A stretch of DNA of 64,000 nucleotides from Chimonanthus salicifolius. Taxonomy: Eukaryota > Streptophyta > Magnoliopsida > Laurales > Calycanthaceae. The notes below the pieces were generated by a model, which saw only the letters and a list, made by a program, of their open reading frames with translations, searched no databases and had not been told where the DNA came from. The stretch spans positions 28,003,175 through 28,067,174 of the forward strand of contig CM023540.1 of assembly GCA_013350335.1 (NCBI GenBank), in the 5' to 3' direction. Every line of letters starts with the position of its first letter. The first letter of the stretch is position 1. Shown here in pieces: positions 24,701 to 40,601 of this stretch. Position numbers and translations under genes: made by a program.

Positions 24701-25732
24701 AGACCATAGATTGAGGATATCTAATATCTACTTTCGTATGAGACCATGAACCACTATGTTTAATAATGCATGGGGAATTTTCAAGAAAAGTTCTTTACAT
24801 TGTGGAGTGTGGACAAGTATAGATCAAGTAACATTTCGTCTTTAATCTGAGGAAAGGGTAAGGCTTGGAAAAATGTGGCTCCTCATCCTCAAGTGAAATC
24901 TTTAGTAAGTTGAACATACAAATAATAATGATACTTGGCAACTAAGGATGACTAAACTACCTTACAACTTCAACTCCACCAAGCGGGAGCCTCCTTGTCA
25001 AGATCTGGCTTGTCCAACTATGGACCTCTGGATATGTTGTTCTAGTCGTTGTCCAACTAAAGCTATGGTTTTTCATTCGCGGGTAGAAAAATATTGGTTC
25101 CTGAAAATGTTTGGTTTTAACTTTTAGGAGTTAGCTTGATGGTCAATTCCCACCCTTTTTTATGGGAGCTCTTGGGATCAAGCCTCCCTTAACACAAAAA
25201 GAGCCACTCCGCTTAGCTCTGTGCCCGGTGTGTGCAGCTTAGGAAGTTTACACACGCCCCAAAGACTAGTCAGGTGGGACGCTTAGATATCTTGGTCTTA
25301 AAAAAAAAAAAAAAATGTTTGGTTTTATAAAGGGTTAACCTTTATCGGGGTAAAAAGTTTTCCGTCATACAGTTTTTCATGAACCAGAGTTCTCTTTTGG
25401 CAAAAAGGAGCATGTGATTGTTTGCAATGAAAACATCATTAACTGTGATTTTTTGCTGCTAAAGGGACACACTTGCATGTGTATGCTATGATGAGTTATT
25501 TTGTTCTTAAAGCTATTCATACATGTTCCTGAAAAATAAGCTAGTCTAACCCTGGTGCTCTCTCTCTCTCTCACCCAACTGTATATCTTACAACAAAATT
25601 ACAAATGATACTTTATTTGCACAGATTCTGACTGTTCCTAGCCTCCTGGAAGAAGGCTCTACAGTTGGAAAGAAGAACATTTTGAAGCCGAAACAAGAAT
25701 ACAATGCTGCCCCAAGTTGTCGTTGCTCATAA
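18742..25732 (+). CDS. RABC (Rab18-type) small GTPase, frameshifted near start
   Basis: Six exons: 18742-18887, 20973-21041, 22989-23054, 23420-23541, 24360-24488, 25625-25732, all GT-AG and phase-consistent. Motifs: P-loop GDSGVGKSS; switch [21 protein letters not shown] across the exon 2/3 join; [26 protein letters not shown]-terminus PSCRCS with prenylatable cysteines. This is the RABC/Rab18 clade; family members act in membrane traffic, with Rab18 proteins linked to ER and lipid droplets. The exons sum to 640 bases, one more than a multiple of three. From ATG 18742 the frame gives [13 protein letters not shown] and a TGA at 18781-18783, while the GTPase frame needs one base fewer. The likely site is the GGG at 18763-18765. 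No in-frame ATG precedes the P-loop in the GTPase frame (upstream stop 18713-18715), and its first ATG, in exon 2, would drop the P-loop. Without the extra base the protein would be 212 aa, the usual length. Either a young null allele or a sequencing error; the other exons are clean. Confidence 0.9.
20380..20690 (+). pseudogene. LINE reverse-transcriptase remnant in RABC intron 1
   Basis: Broken reading frames keep the order of a plant LINE reverse transcriptase: [10 protein letters not shown] (from ~20414), then [10 protein letters not shown] (~20509), then, after a frameshift, a block containing [14 protein letters not shown] (~20572). These match the conserved SHTMKLWERVIE and SENQFGFMPGRST regions of that family. 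Frameshifts and stops (for example TGA after NIDMV) show it is dead. It has the same orientation as the host gene. Confidence 0.65.
21271..21871 (+). repeat. ~116-bp minisatellite in RABC intron 2
   Basis: Five full copies and a partial sixth, starting near 21271, 21386, 21500, 21618, 21736 and 21852, so the period is 114-118 bases. Each copy carries AACAATATCTTTCNACTGTG, then TTGGTCCAACCATGG, then GAAGAAGAAAGGAAA. Copies are ~95% alike, which suggests recent expansion. The repeat creates open frames on both strands that should not be called genes. Confidence 0.92.
22055..22190 (-). mobile_element. SINE-like element, family C, in RABC intron 2
   Basis: On the minus strand: a tRNA-like head GGGTGTAGCTCAGTTGGCTT (clear A box), B-box-like AGGTTCAACTC, a short body with TCCAATGTAGGGTGGAGG, and a tail seen as a 13-T run at 22055-22067. 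The head resembles family B but the body differs. A diverged relative lies at 35150-35285 and a fragment near 13270-13340. Confidence 0.65.
25120..25315 (+). mobile_element. Complete SINE, family A, in RABC intron 5
   Basis: Full-length copy with a tRNA-like head (A-box-like TTAGCTTGATGG, B-box-like GGGATCAAGCC), a ~120-base body, the 3' signature GATATCTTGGTCTTA and an A tail (25300-25315). It is bounded by a perfect 16-bp target-site duplication, AAAATGTTTGGTTTTA, at 25104-25119 and 25312-25327; the right copy overlaps the end of the A run. The perfect duplication implies a fairly recent insertion, in the sense orientation of the gene. Confidence 0.88.
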
Positions 25733-26179
25733 ATTTCGGTGGAAGAGTAAAGAGTCCCTAACAGCCAACTGATGTCCTTACAGTGGCAACCAACAAGAAG
25801 TTCCTCAGATGCAAGCACGTCCGATAAATATTCCTCCATGACTTAATAATATGTGCTTGAAAATTGGCATACTGTAAATTTCTAAATGTGATCTTTCTCT
25901 TAGCATGAGTTTGTGGTTTGGCTTATGTGACAAAAATTGTGTCTCATCCCTGTGTGATATGACCCCAAATAGATGAGATGAGTGCCTTTGATGATGATAA
26001 TGACAATAAAAAATGTGTATGCACTTAACTTTTAGTTCTCATTTGTCACTTAAGTTCAGAAGGATGGCATTTGTTTGTTTTTGTCATGTAAAGGCTCATA
26101 GGTTCTTTTCAGAGGATCAACTGTTCGTTACTATTTATTGTGATGCTCTTATTGATTGAATTGCTGATATCTATGTTCA

Positions 26180-26300
26180 GGTGAGTGCTGATCCAAGCGT
26201 TCAATAGAGAGTGATCCAGAAGGGTTTGATCGTGAATCGAACCCAACACCTTCCTTCATGAAGGGAGCTTCTTGACCGTCAGATCAATCCCCTCTACGGT
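26180..26300 (-). mobile_element. SINE-like fragment (A-related)
   Basis: The minus strand reads AGAGGGGATTGATCTGACGG as a family-A-like head, followed by B-box-like GGGTTCGATTC. The 3' body has diverged beyond recognition. Confidence 0.45.
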
Positions 26301-27040
26301 TATTCCAAGCTTTTGATTCAAGCGTTTGATTTTATGCATGCATCACAACATGTTTCCAGATATCAGATCAGGTTATTACTTAATAGTTGGGTGAGGACCA
26401 ACATAAAAATGCCTTGAGCGATAAAAGGCGACCAGCATGATTTTTCATCTATACTTGGTTTATGTTGAGCCCTTCCTGTTTTACAGTCTCTGAAAAAAAA
26501 AAAAAAGGAACAAAAAGAAAATATGTCCTCTTTGAGCTTCGGTTCTCTTTAATGCTAAATGGGTATTAATGATGGTGAGAAAGAGCATGATGATGGATGG
26601 CTAACTCTTAACTCTTAGAAGTCGTTTGTCAATTTTCTCCGGAAGAATGTATTATATTTGGGTTCTATTTATGCCATCTAATATATGTTAAATTTAGCTT
26701 TGAGTAGAGTGATGGAAATTCGACATTTTTTTTTTCTTTTTCCATTAAATTCTCCTATTGAAAAAGGAGAAAGGCTCTAATTTTTTTTTTAATAAAGAGC
26801 TCTTATATGATATCATTGAAGGAAAAATATCTCATTTTCCATACTCTTTCACTTTCCATAAAAGAGAAAATGACCAAACTCACGTGCCCTTGCATTTTTG
26901 GTAATGATAGATTTTAAGAGGCTTGAACAGAAAATCTGACAATTAGACACCACTATTACTTTAGCCCAGCCCATGTCCCAAAAGGGGGGCAAGTCGGGCA
27001 AATTCTCACGTGAACTTAATTAAAAAAATATTTAAAGGTT

Positions 27041-27194
27041 TCTTTTTAAATTTACATGTGAGAAACTGCAGAAAACCTAGTATAAAATCCTTAAGGTGAT
27101 ACCCATTGTCCTTAGAGTATACCACGTGAGACCATGAGAGTTCAAACCTGTCACCTCCCATTTCCTGAGACAGAAGAACTATACCCATGTGGGC
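27041..27194 (-). mobile_element. SINE, family B
   Basis: Minus-strand copy: T-rich end, then TAAATTTACATGTGAGAAACTG (plus strand), matching in reverse the family B 3' end seen at 6481. A B-box region (GAGTTCAAACCTG, plus strand) and the tRNA-like head ending ATACCCATGTGGG follow. Confidence 0.65.
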
Positions 27195-28392
27195 ACAACC
27201 CTACATATCTAATCATGCAAAGTGCAAAACTATTGCAAATTTGTTATTCGATAGGGAGCAACTTGTGTAGGAACAATTCAAACCCAACCTAAAATATTGG
27301 TGGACTAATCTATTTAGTCTACACCAAAAAATCCGACCCCTTTTTAATTTGGAGCAGATTAGAGTGAAGTTTCACATAACCCCGGCCCATCCAAATTACT
27401 TTCTATATATTTATTTGGTAACTGTTAGAGACCTAACACTTCTGAGTAAAAGACTTGGTTTGAAGCATGCTCAAGTTGCAGTCATACTAACAAGAAACCC
27501 ATAACATCCACGTTAAAGAGCTTCAAATTTTGCGATTTGCTAGCAAGAAACCTTTCACATCATTATTACGCCCATTTGTAACAACAATTTCAACAAGTCC
27601 GAGTCGACGGCAAACATTCTTGACTTCAAATGGAAGCCACACCCATTTACTGTTGTCATAAACTCTAGACATCATACTTCTCTAGGAACCTTCAGACCTA
27701 AGACTTACCACCATTTCTGCACAATCGACTTTGATACCGTCGTTCAACATCTTGAATGAAACAGGCAATGACGCCAAAAATCTAAGGTTGAATCGGTATC
27801 ACGTGGCCAGTAGCAACTTCATCTCCACATGAACAATAATTTGTACTATCCACTGATTATTATAACATAATATTTTGATGACATTGAACTGACGTTTACT
27901 AGAAAACAAAAGATCGGGAATTGTATACAAGGCAAAAACATTCTGTGAGACAAGAGTAACGTTTCTGCCTCATGATACAGATGATAATAGAAATGCGCAC
28001 CATGCAAATACAATTTACACCTTTTCTATAGAAGAAATGGTAATATAGACAAACTCAGGACTGATCAGTAACTAAGGAATTAGTTAATACCATGAGTGGT
28101 TGGGTATAGATATTTAAGTATCTAAATTAAAAGAAAAAGGTAAAAGAACTCGACTAACCCAACTATTATCATACCAAAGTCAGCAAGACCCTAGAAAAGT
28201 CTGCGAGACTACTATCACACTCTAGTGCAGAAAACCTTCAATCAACTCAATAAAATCAAATAGGGAGCACATTTGCGAATTGCGACATAACATGGTGCCA
28301 CCAGAATTGATCAGCTCCTGGGAATGACTTCCCCTGAGCATGTGCACTTGCACAGAAGAAAACCCAGGGCCATGTCACTTATGAATGCCACT

Positions 28393-33916
<5,524 letters not shown>

Positions 33917-35149
33917 GTCTTAGATCTTATCTTTGCTTCTCTTAACTTTGCGATCCGTAAGAGAAACAGCAGCAGCAACAGAATCAGAGAGAGAGAGGAA
34001 GAAAGAAGAAGGCTAAGAGAATTCGGAGGATTCCAAGGTTCGAACCCACTGTGTTCTGAGTTGTAGCTCAGCTTTAGGCTCTACAATGAGGAGGGATACA
34101 TTTTCTAAGTAACACACACATCGAGTGCACCCAAAACGTATTCCTCTTTTAAGTCCCTTCCCATGTATACCTAGAATTAGAAGTCACATCTAAGTCATTT
34201 ATCTTACTATTAAATGATAATGTTTATCTTACTATTCAATGATAATGTTTATTGTTTTCCTATATTTATCATTATGATCATCATTATTATAAAATTTATT
34301 TTTCACATAACAAGAGAGATATTTTGAATGCAAATTGAAATTCAAAAACTTGTTGATGTTCTTGCATCCTTGCATAAGGAGGAATTGTAGTTAAATGTCA
34401 ACTAAATACTAATTACAATGACATTTTTAACTCTTAAAGTAAATAACATTAATAATGATCAATAAATAAAATTAATGGATAATTAAAAACTAATAACACA
34501 AGTAAAATGGCTAAAATTAAGTTAACCTTTTAACGATGTTAGATGCATACTAGACTATCTGATATGTACTTGTATTAGCCCATTTAAAAGATACATTTGA
34601 TAGAGACTCGGATTAACCAATGCACATCAATTGTTGTTATTATCACTATCTTTATATCCATTTATTCAATTCATTTAAAATTAATACTAATTATTAGTTT
34701 ATATTTTTTTATGGGCCAACTTCTTATGATCTTATTGATATTTGTAAGAGTTAATTGTCATATCGAATGCAAATTAGTGTTAACCTATGATATCCAATAT
34801 CCACATATACAATTTTATATTAAAGACACATGTATATATCTACATATAGGGAAAAAGTCCCACATGGCTCAAGTAATTGGAGGATCGGAGGGTTTTAAGA
34901 GAATGAAAACAGCCACACCTCAATAAGATGTCTTTTCGGCTTGGTGTTTTAGGCCTTAATAAGTTGCAAGTTCACCAACATATTTACAATATTCCCTTAA
35001 TCCCTCATGGTAAATAAAATATTGACTTTGGCGGTAGGTGGCTCTCATCTTACTAATTGAAATTTTTATTTTAAAATTGACATGGCTTGGCCTTCTTTAG
35101 ATTAAGTTAAAGGGAGCCATTATATTGTAGTATTAATGTATTGGTTTTT

Positions 35150-35285
35150 CTTTTTAATAACATAGATCTCTCTACACTTCAACACTTCATTGGGGATGAG
35201 ATTAATATTATGGATATACGAAAGTCCAAAGAGGATCAAATTTAAAATCTCTAATCTATTCTTAAAACTCAAGTTAATTGAATTG
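35150..35285 (-). mobile_element. Diverged SINE-like element, family C
   Basis: Aligned by eye with 22055-22190: CTTCATTGGGGATGAG corresponds to CTACATTGGAGGTGAT, and ATCTCTAATCTATTCTTAAA to ACCTCTAGTTTATTTCTAAA (plus strand). The tRNA-like head is decayed. Confidence 0.45.
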
Positions 35286-35405
35286 ATACAAAATAAAAAT
35301 TAATTTAAAAAAATTATAACAAAGTAGCAAAAACACTAAAAAACCACAATGTTTTAAACACCATATGCATGGATAAAAATGGATAAATATTAGTTCTATA
35401 ATTTT

Positions 35406-36075
35406 GGGTAACGATTCTCCCACGGGCATTTTGTCTAACCCGACACAGAAATTAGTGGATTTCTCATTTTACCCTTCACCTTCCGTACTAGAAAATAAAA
35501 AAGAATGGAATGTCAATAACCAGCTCGCTAAAATGGGAAATCGGCTCGCCAAAAAATCTTGCCGGGTTCTTTCATTACCTGTGATTTTTTCGCTTGGGTT
35601 TTCAAACGAGGTCGTTCATCGACCGATTTCTATAAACAATATATCAAAATTCATTTACTCTTAATTTTATGAACTCCATGACTGATTTTAAGTGAGAATG
35701 GTATAATTTTATGTTTAAAAAATCATACTCAATGAATTTAAAAAAATAGTCTTCCCTCTTAATTCTTTGGGTACGATTTTTGAAGCACAAAACTATACAA
35801 TTTTCACTTAAAATCAGTCCCGAAGTTTATAAAATTCAGAGTAGATGAATTTTGATATCTTGTTTATAGAAATCGGTCGAGAAACGACCTTATTTGAAAA
35901 CTCGAGCCAGACGTAGGAAAACCCAGGCTCACCATTTTGGAGTGATCGGCTCGCCGACTGCAGATTTTTTACCTTTTTAAGTTATCGGTACAGCAGAGGG
36001 TGAAGGGTAAAATGGAAAATCTATTCATTTTCATATCTGATTACATAAAAATTCCGTCTGAAGATCGCTGCCCAT
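35406..36075. mobile_element. Foldback/MITE element with ~330-bp inverted arms
   Basis: The two halves (roughly 35406-35735 and 35745-36075) are inverted copies at ~80-85% by eye. Matching landmarks: CATTTTACCCTTCACC at left versus GGTGAAGGGTAAAATG at right; CGACCGATTTCTATAAACAA versus its inverse near 35863-35882; ACTGATTTTAAGTGA versus TCACTTAAAATCAGT. The outer ends are GGGTAACGATTC and the inverse of GGGCAGCGATCT. There is no transposase. Arms this long fit a foldback or Mutator-like MITE; a target duplication was not clear. A partial relative occurs at 52505-52625. Confidence 0.82.
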
Positions 36076-36921
36076 AATGTTACATCAACATCTTAAAGAT
36101 ACCAATATGTATCAATGGATATATTAGAGAACCTTTTGTGTGCCTCCAAAAGTAAATGTACCAATGTGTACTTTGCCTTTTGAATTTTGAAAGAAGTCTT
36201 CAATTGGCCAGTTGCCCTAATGAAGCTTTAAGAGAGTAATACATAGTGTAGCAAACACAGACGATAAATTCAAATTTAGCATGTTTTAATAAAAAATACC
36301 ATTAAAGTTCAGTAAAAAGACAATAAAAATACTGCCACTTACGTTTTTATTGGTAAAAAACGAAAATTTAAGTAAAAATGCGATGAAAATGTGGTTATAA
36401 TCTCACCCATGCGTATAATGTTCGAAATGGTTAGAGACACTCCAATTTATGTTCAAGGCCGTGCCCTCGAATCCTTATAAGGACTCATTCAATACACAGT
36501 GCTTATGGGTGATGCCATGTCTTCAGAGTTTTACCAATGATCATCACAAAGCAGAATCGGAGGGTTTCCACGTTTCTGAAAAAAAAATGTGGTATTTTGG
36601 TATATTCTTGTTATTAACGCCATTTTTTTATTTTTAACGAAAATGCTTCTAGTGTTGATGACTTCAATAATGGTATTTAACAATGAAATTAATGGCATTA
36701 GATGACATTCTATGGTTTAAGAAATGTTAGATAATAAGTTGTGTTATATTTTTGAAATAATTGTTAAAGTAAATTATTTTCTATAGTATATTTGCACTTT
36801 AATCACAAATATGTTTATATTTTTCATGAGGTTTTCTCAATAAAAATCTAAAAATTTGAAAATATTTCAATATTAACAATGGCTAATATTATCCCGAGAA
36901 CGACATTTGTTCGTAACACAT

Positions 36922-36942
36922 AATATATATATATATATATAA
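36922..36942. repeat. TA dinucleotide microsatellite
   Basis: About ten TA units in non-coding AT-rich sequence. Confidence 0.8.
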
Positions 36943-39227
36943 AAAGCTTTGATATAATATTTGAAACTAAATTTGAAAATTACTTTTAACTATTTGAGTG
37001 GGTCATGATTCAAGCATCAAAGCATCATTCAATTTTTTCAAAAATAAAAAACAATTTTAACTGATGATAAATTTTGGGAATTATCTTATTCTTATAATGC
37101 ATTATTCACGTTCTCATACAAACAAGGCATAATATAATAAAAAATACCGATATTTAAAAAAAATATAAAAGAAAAAAGAATTTTATCAACCGATATTTGC
37201 ACCCCTTAATCCGTGTTGAGAAGATCACAGACGTATAATTGAAGATAGGCATAATGACGAGTCTTGATTGATTTCAATCTCGCATTGAGGTGGAGTACGG
37301 TTTTAGGTGATAGTGAGGAGCAGCATTCTTGGCCTGTCTCTACTGTCCTTTTAGATATTTAAGATGCTTGTTTCTTCTCCATTTTAATTTCTACTTCTTC
37401 TGTGTAATGGAGAAGTGGACAGTGCCAGTAACTTTTCTTCAAAAACATGCCCCCCATACGACATGTGTCACAAATATACTCGTCAGAACGAAGGATCCTG
37501 TGGGCCCCACAAATGACAGACTGTACACTCAATCATTGGGTGGAACAATCACGACCGTCCAAAAAAAAATCTTTAAAATATGAAATGTCCAATAATGGAA
37601 TGCTATTTTATTGGTTTTGGTTGGAGGAATACAATAATTGAATCTTAAAGGACCCTTTCCGTAATGTTTAGTTGTTTTATAAATAACAGAGAGGAATCAA
37701 GGAGTGGCATTTCTCAATGGGTGTTCAGAGACTGCAAGATGGAAATATGCATTTTATTCAAATATTAAATAAATTTATTTTAAATTATATTATTATTTAA
37801 TTGTTATTAATTAGAAAGATGTTTAATGGGTTTTGCTTCGGTGTGATCTGACTGAGAGAACTCAAGTCACAGTATAGCCTCCTATTAAAAAAATTGGATT
37901 ATCTGTATTTATAGAGTATTTAAAAATTGAACTGTTTGAGTTTTCTGTAGTTTCTCATACATAAATTAAAAAAAGAAAAAGAATATATTTATATATTTCT
38001 TTTTATCAAAAGTGGACTCTTAGTGAAAATAGAATTTTGTATAAAATTAAAAATAGCTTTCATAAAAAATAATTCAAACCCACTTTTTATTTTTCCATAT
38101 TTTTATTTTTACTTGGTGGAGTCTTAACAACTAACTGTGATTGTTTCTGACCACCTATTTAGAAGTTGCCAATTCATGATTCGGATTTGATGAGGACTTA
38201 AAAAATTGTCGGTAACCAACTTGTATGGCTTGTCTCATTGCATGTCGGCTCATTCAACACTTTTTTTTTCCTCTTGAACATCATTCAACTCAAAAAGGTT
38301 TAAGAAATAAATGATTGTGATACAATAGGTATTGAAGGCAAAAAATCACTCGTACGATGCTGACTTGGCTAATACTAAATATATTTGTCAGTATATATTG
38401 GTTTGATGAATTTTCAATGCAAATGATTTATATGTTGTGCACTATATCATGTGAGCGTGTGTTAAGTCCTTGCATCAGATGTATGCTGGGAATGTCCTGA
38501 GCTTATAAGAGGGTGTAAGCACTACTCTCAGCGATTAATCATTTTAAGACGGAAAACACTTCCATGACAAGTGATATAGACTCAACCCAAAGAGCTCTAT
38601 CCTGTGGACTCAAGGACACTGCAGCAAGGATGCCCTTGACATAAGGACTCATTACAAAAGAGGTTAATGATTTTGGGACAGGAAGCGCCGAGTCTCGACC
38701 CATGATAAGTAGCTGAATTTTAAAACTATGATTGTTGGAGAATGGTACAAACTTGTTTCTACCCAGACATGGATGGGAAAAGAAAAAAAATTGTATCCTC
38801 TCAACCAATCAATCAATAGTCAAAATATTTGCAGCTTAGTAGTATTAGGGAAAAAAAATAAAGCATCTATACAATGCCGACTTAGCTGATAATGATACAT
38901 AAGCTAATCTCTAGATCTAATCATTTTCTAATACACATCTGCTGATACATGAAGAGATGTTTATGGAGAAAATGCATGATGAAGAATCCAAAGTTGAAAG
39001 AGGTTGATGAGATTTCAGCTACTATTCCAATGCTTAACTTGCACTCTTTCCAATCTTCCAACTTTCCAGTCTAGAAAGAAAGTGAAAGGCTGTAATTTTG
39101 TTGTACAGGGAATGTTCCATTGCCAAAGTCCAGATTTTACACTGGATACAGTTGTCATTGGATACGAAAGGGTCCTTCTCCATCATGGTATCTCTCCATT
39201 TTATTCCCTTGTTATTAATGATCTCTT

Positions 39228-39372
39228 CTTTTTTAATTTATGTATGGAAAATTATGAAAAACCCAACGTAAAACCCCACAGGTGATACCCACTACCCTTG
39301 GGACACACCAGGAGAGACCATGGGGGCTCAAACTGACACCTCCCGTTTTCTGAGACGAGTTCAAGACATAAA
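39228..39372 (-). mobile_element. SINE, family B
   Basis: Minus-strand copy: TTTTTTAATTTATGTATGG, then CCAACGTAAAACCCCACAGG, a B-box region GGGGCTCAAACTG and a degraded head (all plus strand). It is close to the 27041 copy in layout (both have GTGATACCCAYT and GAGACCATG). Confidence 0.65.
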
Positions 39373-40247
39373 CATTCAATTCTGTAGTCGGGTTTTGATG
39401 AACTCTTGGCATGTAATCTATGGTCCAGATCCAAGAACTGATACCTGGATCAGATTGGGTTGGGTTGGACTGGGTCAGGTCCATGAGCCATGAACTACAC
39501 AATGTTTTATTAATACAATATTACAATAATCAGAGGGGCATCAAAGAGAGACATCAAAAAGAAACCTTCTATTTGCCATCTCCTAAAGTATTTTGGGTGT
39601 CGTCGGGGCTCGGGCTTTGAATCAGTTTTAACCCAACCCAATCAGAGCCCAACAAGGGAAGTCCTAATCCATCAGTTCAGCCAGTTCACATGCGGGCTCC
39701 AATGATCAGTGACTCGTTTAAGGGCATCATACAAGATTTCAACCTAATTGGTAAGAAAAAAAAAAAGGCTTTTCAGATTGAATTCAAGCATATACAATTA
39801 TAATAAATTATTGCTTAGTGATAAGGTTAACTTTATATCATGTAAAGACAAACAAAGATGTACCATGTAAAAAGAGAATCAATCTGAAAAACAGAATCAA
39901 AACTCAAAAGTAGTAACCTTTAAGCTGACAAGGTCATAACATTCTAATTTATAAAGAAAAGAGAATACTTAGCCTTCTGATTCTGACAGCCATATCATTG
40001 TTTAAAGGGAGAATATTTCTTGTCCTTTAGTAATAGATAAAAATAATAGACTGCTCAATTTTATTTTATTTTTTTTAAAAATGCCTAAATTAATGGCATT
40101 AAGGTAAATTAGGACCACCATGGGCTTGTCCATTACAGCCTACTTGAAGCCATATACCAATTCATTTTGCAGGCAAACAATAGGAACTTGCCAACACAAG
40201 ATAGATCAGAAAGTAACTCATGTCGATCAAGATATAAAAGTGACATT

Positions 40248-40435
40248 TTTTTTTTTTAAAGACCAAGGTATCCGAGCATCCCACCTTACCAATCCTTGGG
40301 GCATGTGTTCTCAATCTGCACAAGTCAGGAACAGAACTAAAGTGAGTGGCCTTTTTTGTGTTGAGGCAGGATTGATCCCAAGACCGTCCCACAAAAAAAG
40401 GTGAGAATTGACCATCAAGATAACCCCTCAGAGCT
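40248..40435 (-). mobile_element. Near-complete SINE, family A
   Basis: On the minus strand it has GAGGGGTTATCTTGATGGTC (A box region), GGGATCAATCC (B box region), CAACACAAAAAAGGCCACTC, CACATGCCCCAAGGATTGG, and the 3' signature GATACCTTGGTCTTTAAA with an A tail. It parallels the 25120 copy over its whole length. A target duplication was not evident. Confidence 0.8.
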
Positions 40436-40601
40436 AAAAAAAAAAAGTTATTGACCAGTGAAGTTGAACCAATTCAGTCATGTAAGAGATTAGGAAGACT
40501 ACAAATTTACACTTGAAGCTCCTAACCCAAAATAACAAAGTCCACCGGTCTGATGTGCCAAAAATCCATGTATCTACCATTTATCTTAGGAAGAGATACA
40601 G

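Larger units (their letters stand above)
25733..28392. other. Intergenic region between convergent Rab genes
   Basis: It carries the 3' ends of both the RABC and RABE transcripts, which run towards each other. It contains a SINE-like fragment (26180-26300) and a family B SINE (27041-27194). No open frame with a recognisable domain is present. Confidence 0.6.
33917..40601. other. Intergenic region upstream of the RABE gene
   Basis: The first ~150 bases are the RABE 5' leader, pyrimidine-rich on the minus strand. The rest contains a family C SINE relic, a long-inverted-repeat element (35406-36075), a TA microsatellite (36922-36942), a family B SINE (39228-39372) and a family A SINE (40248-40435). 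The 89-codon frame at 38539-38808 (-) has no recognisable domain. I see no gene. Confidence 0.55.

Noticed and set aside
34035..34075. tRNA-like B box GGTTCGAACCC upstream of RABE
   Set aside because: The core is self-palindromic and no A box lies at the right distance and orientation, so no tRNA or SINE is supported.
38539..38808. 89-codon minus-strand frame
   Set aside because: It reads plausibly but matches no family I recognise, and no splice or promoter context supports it.
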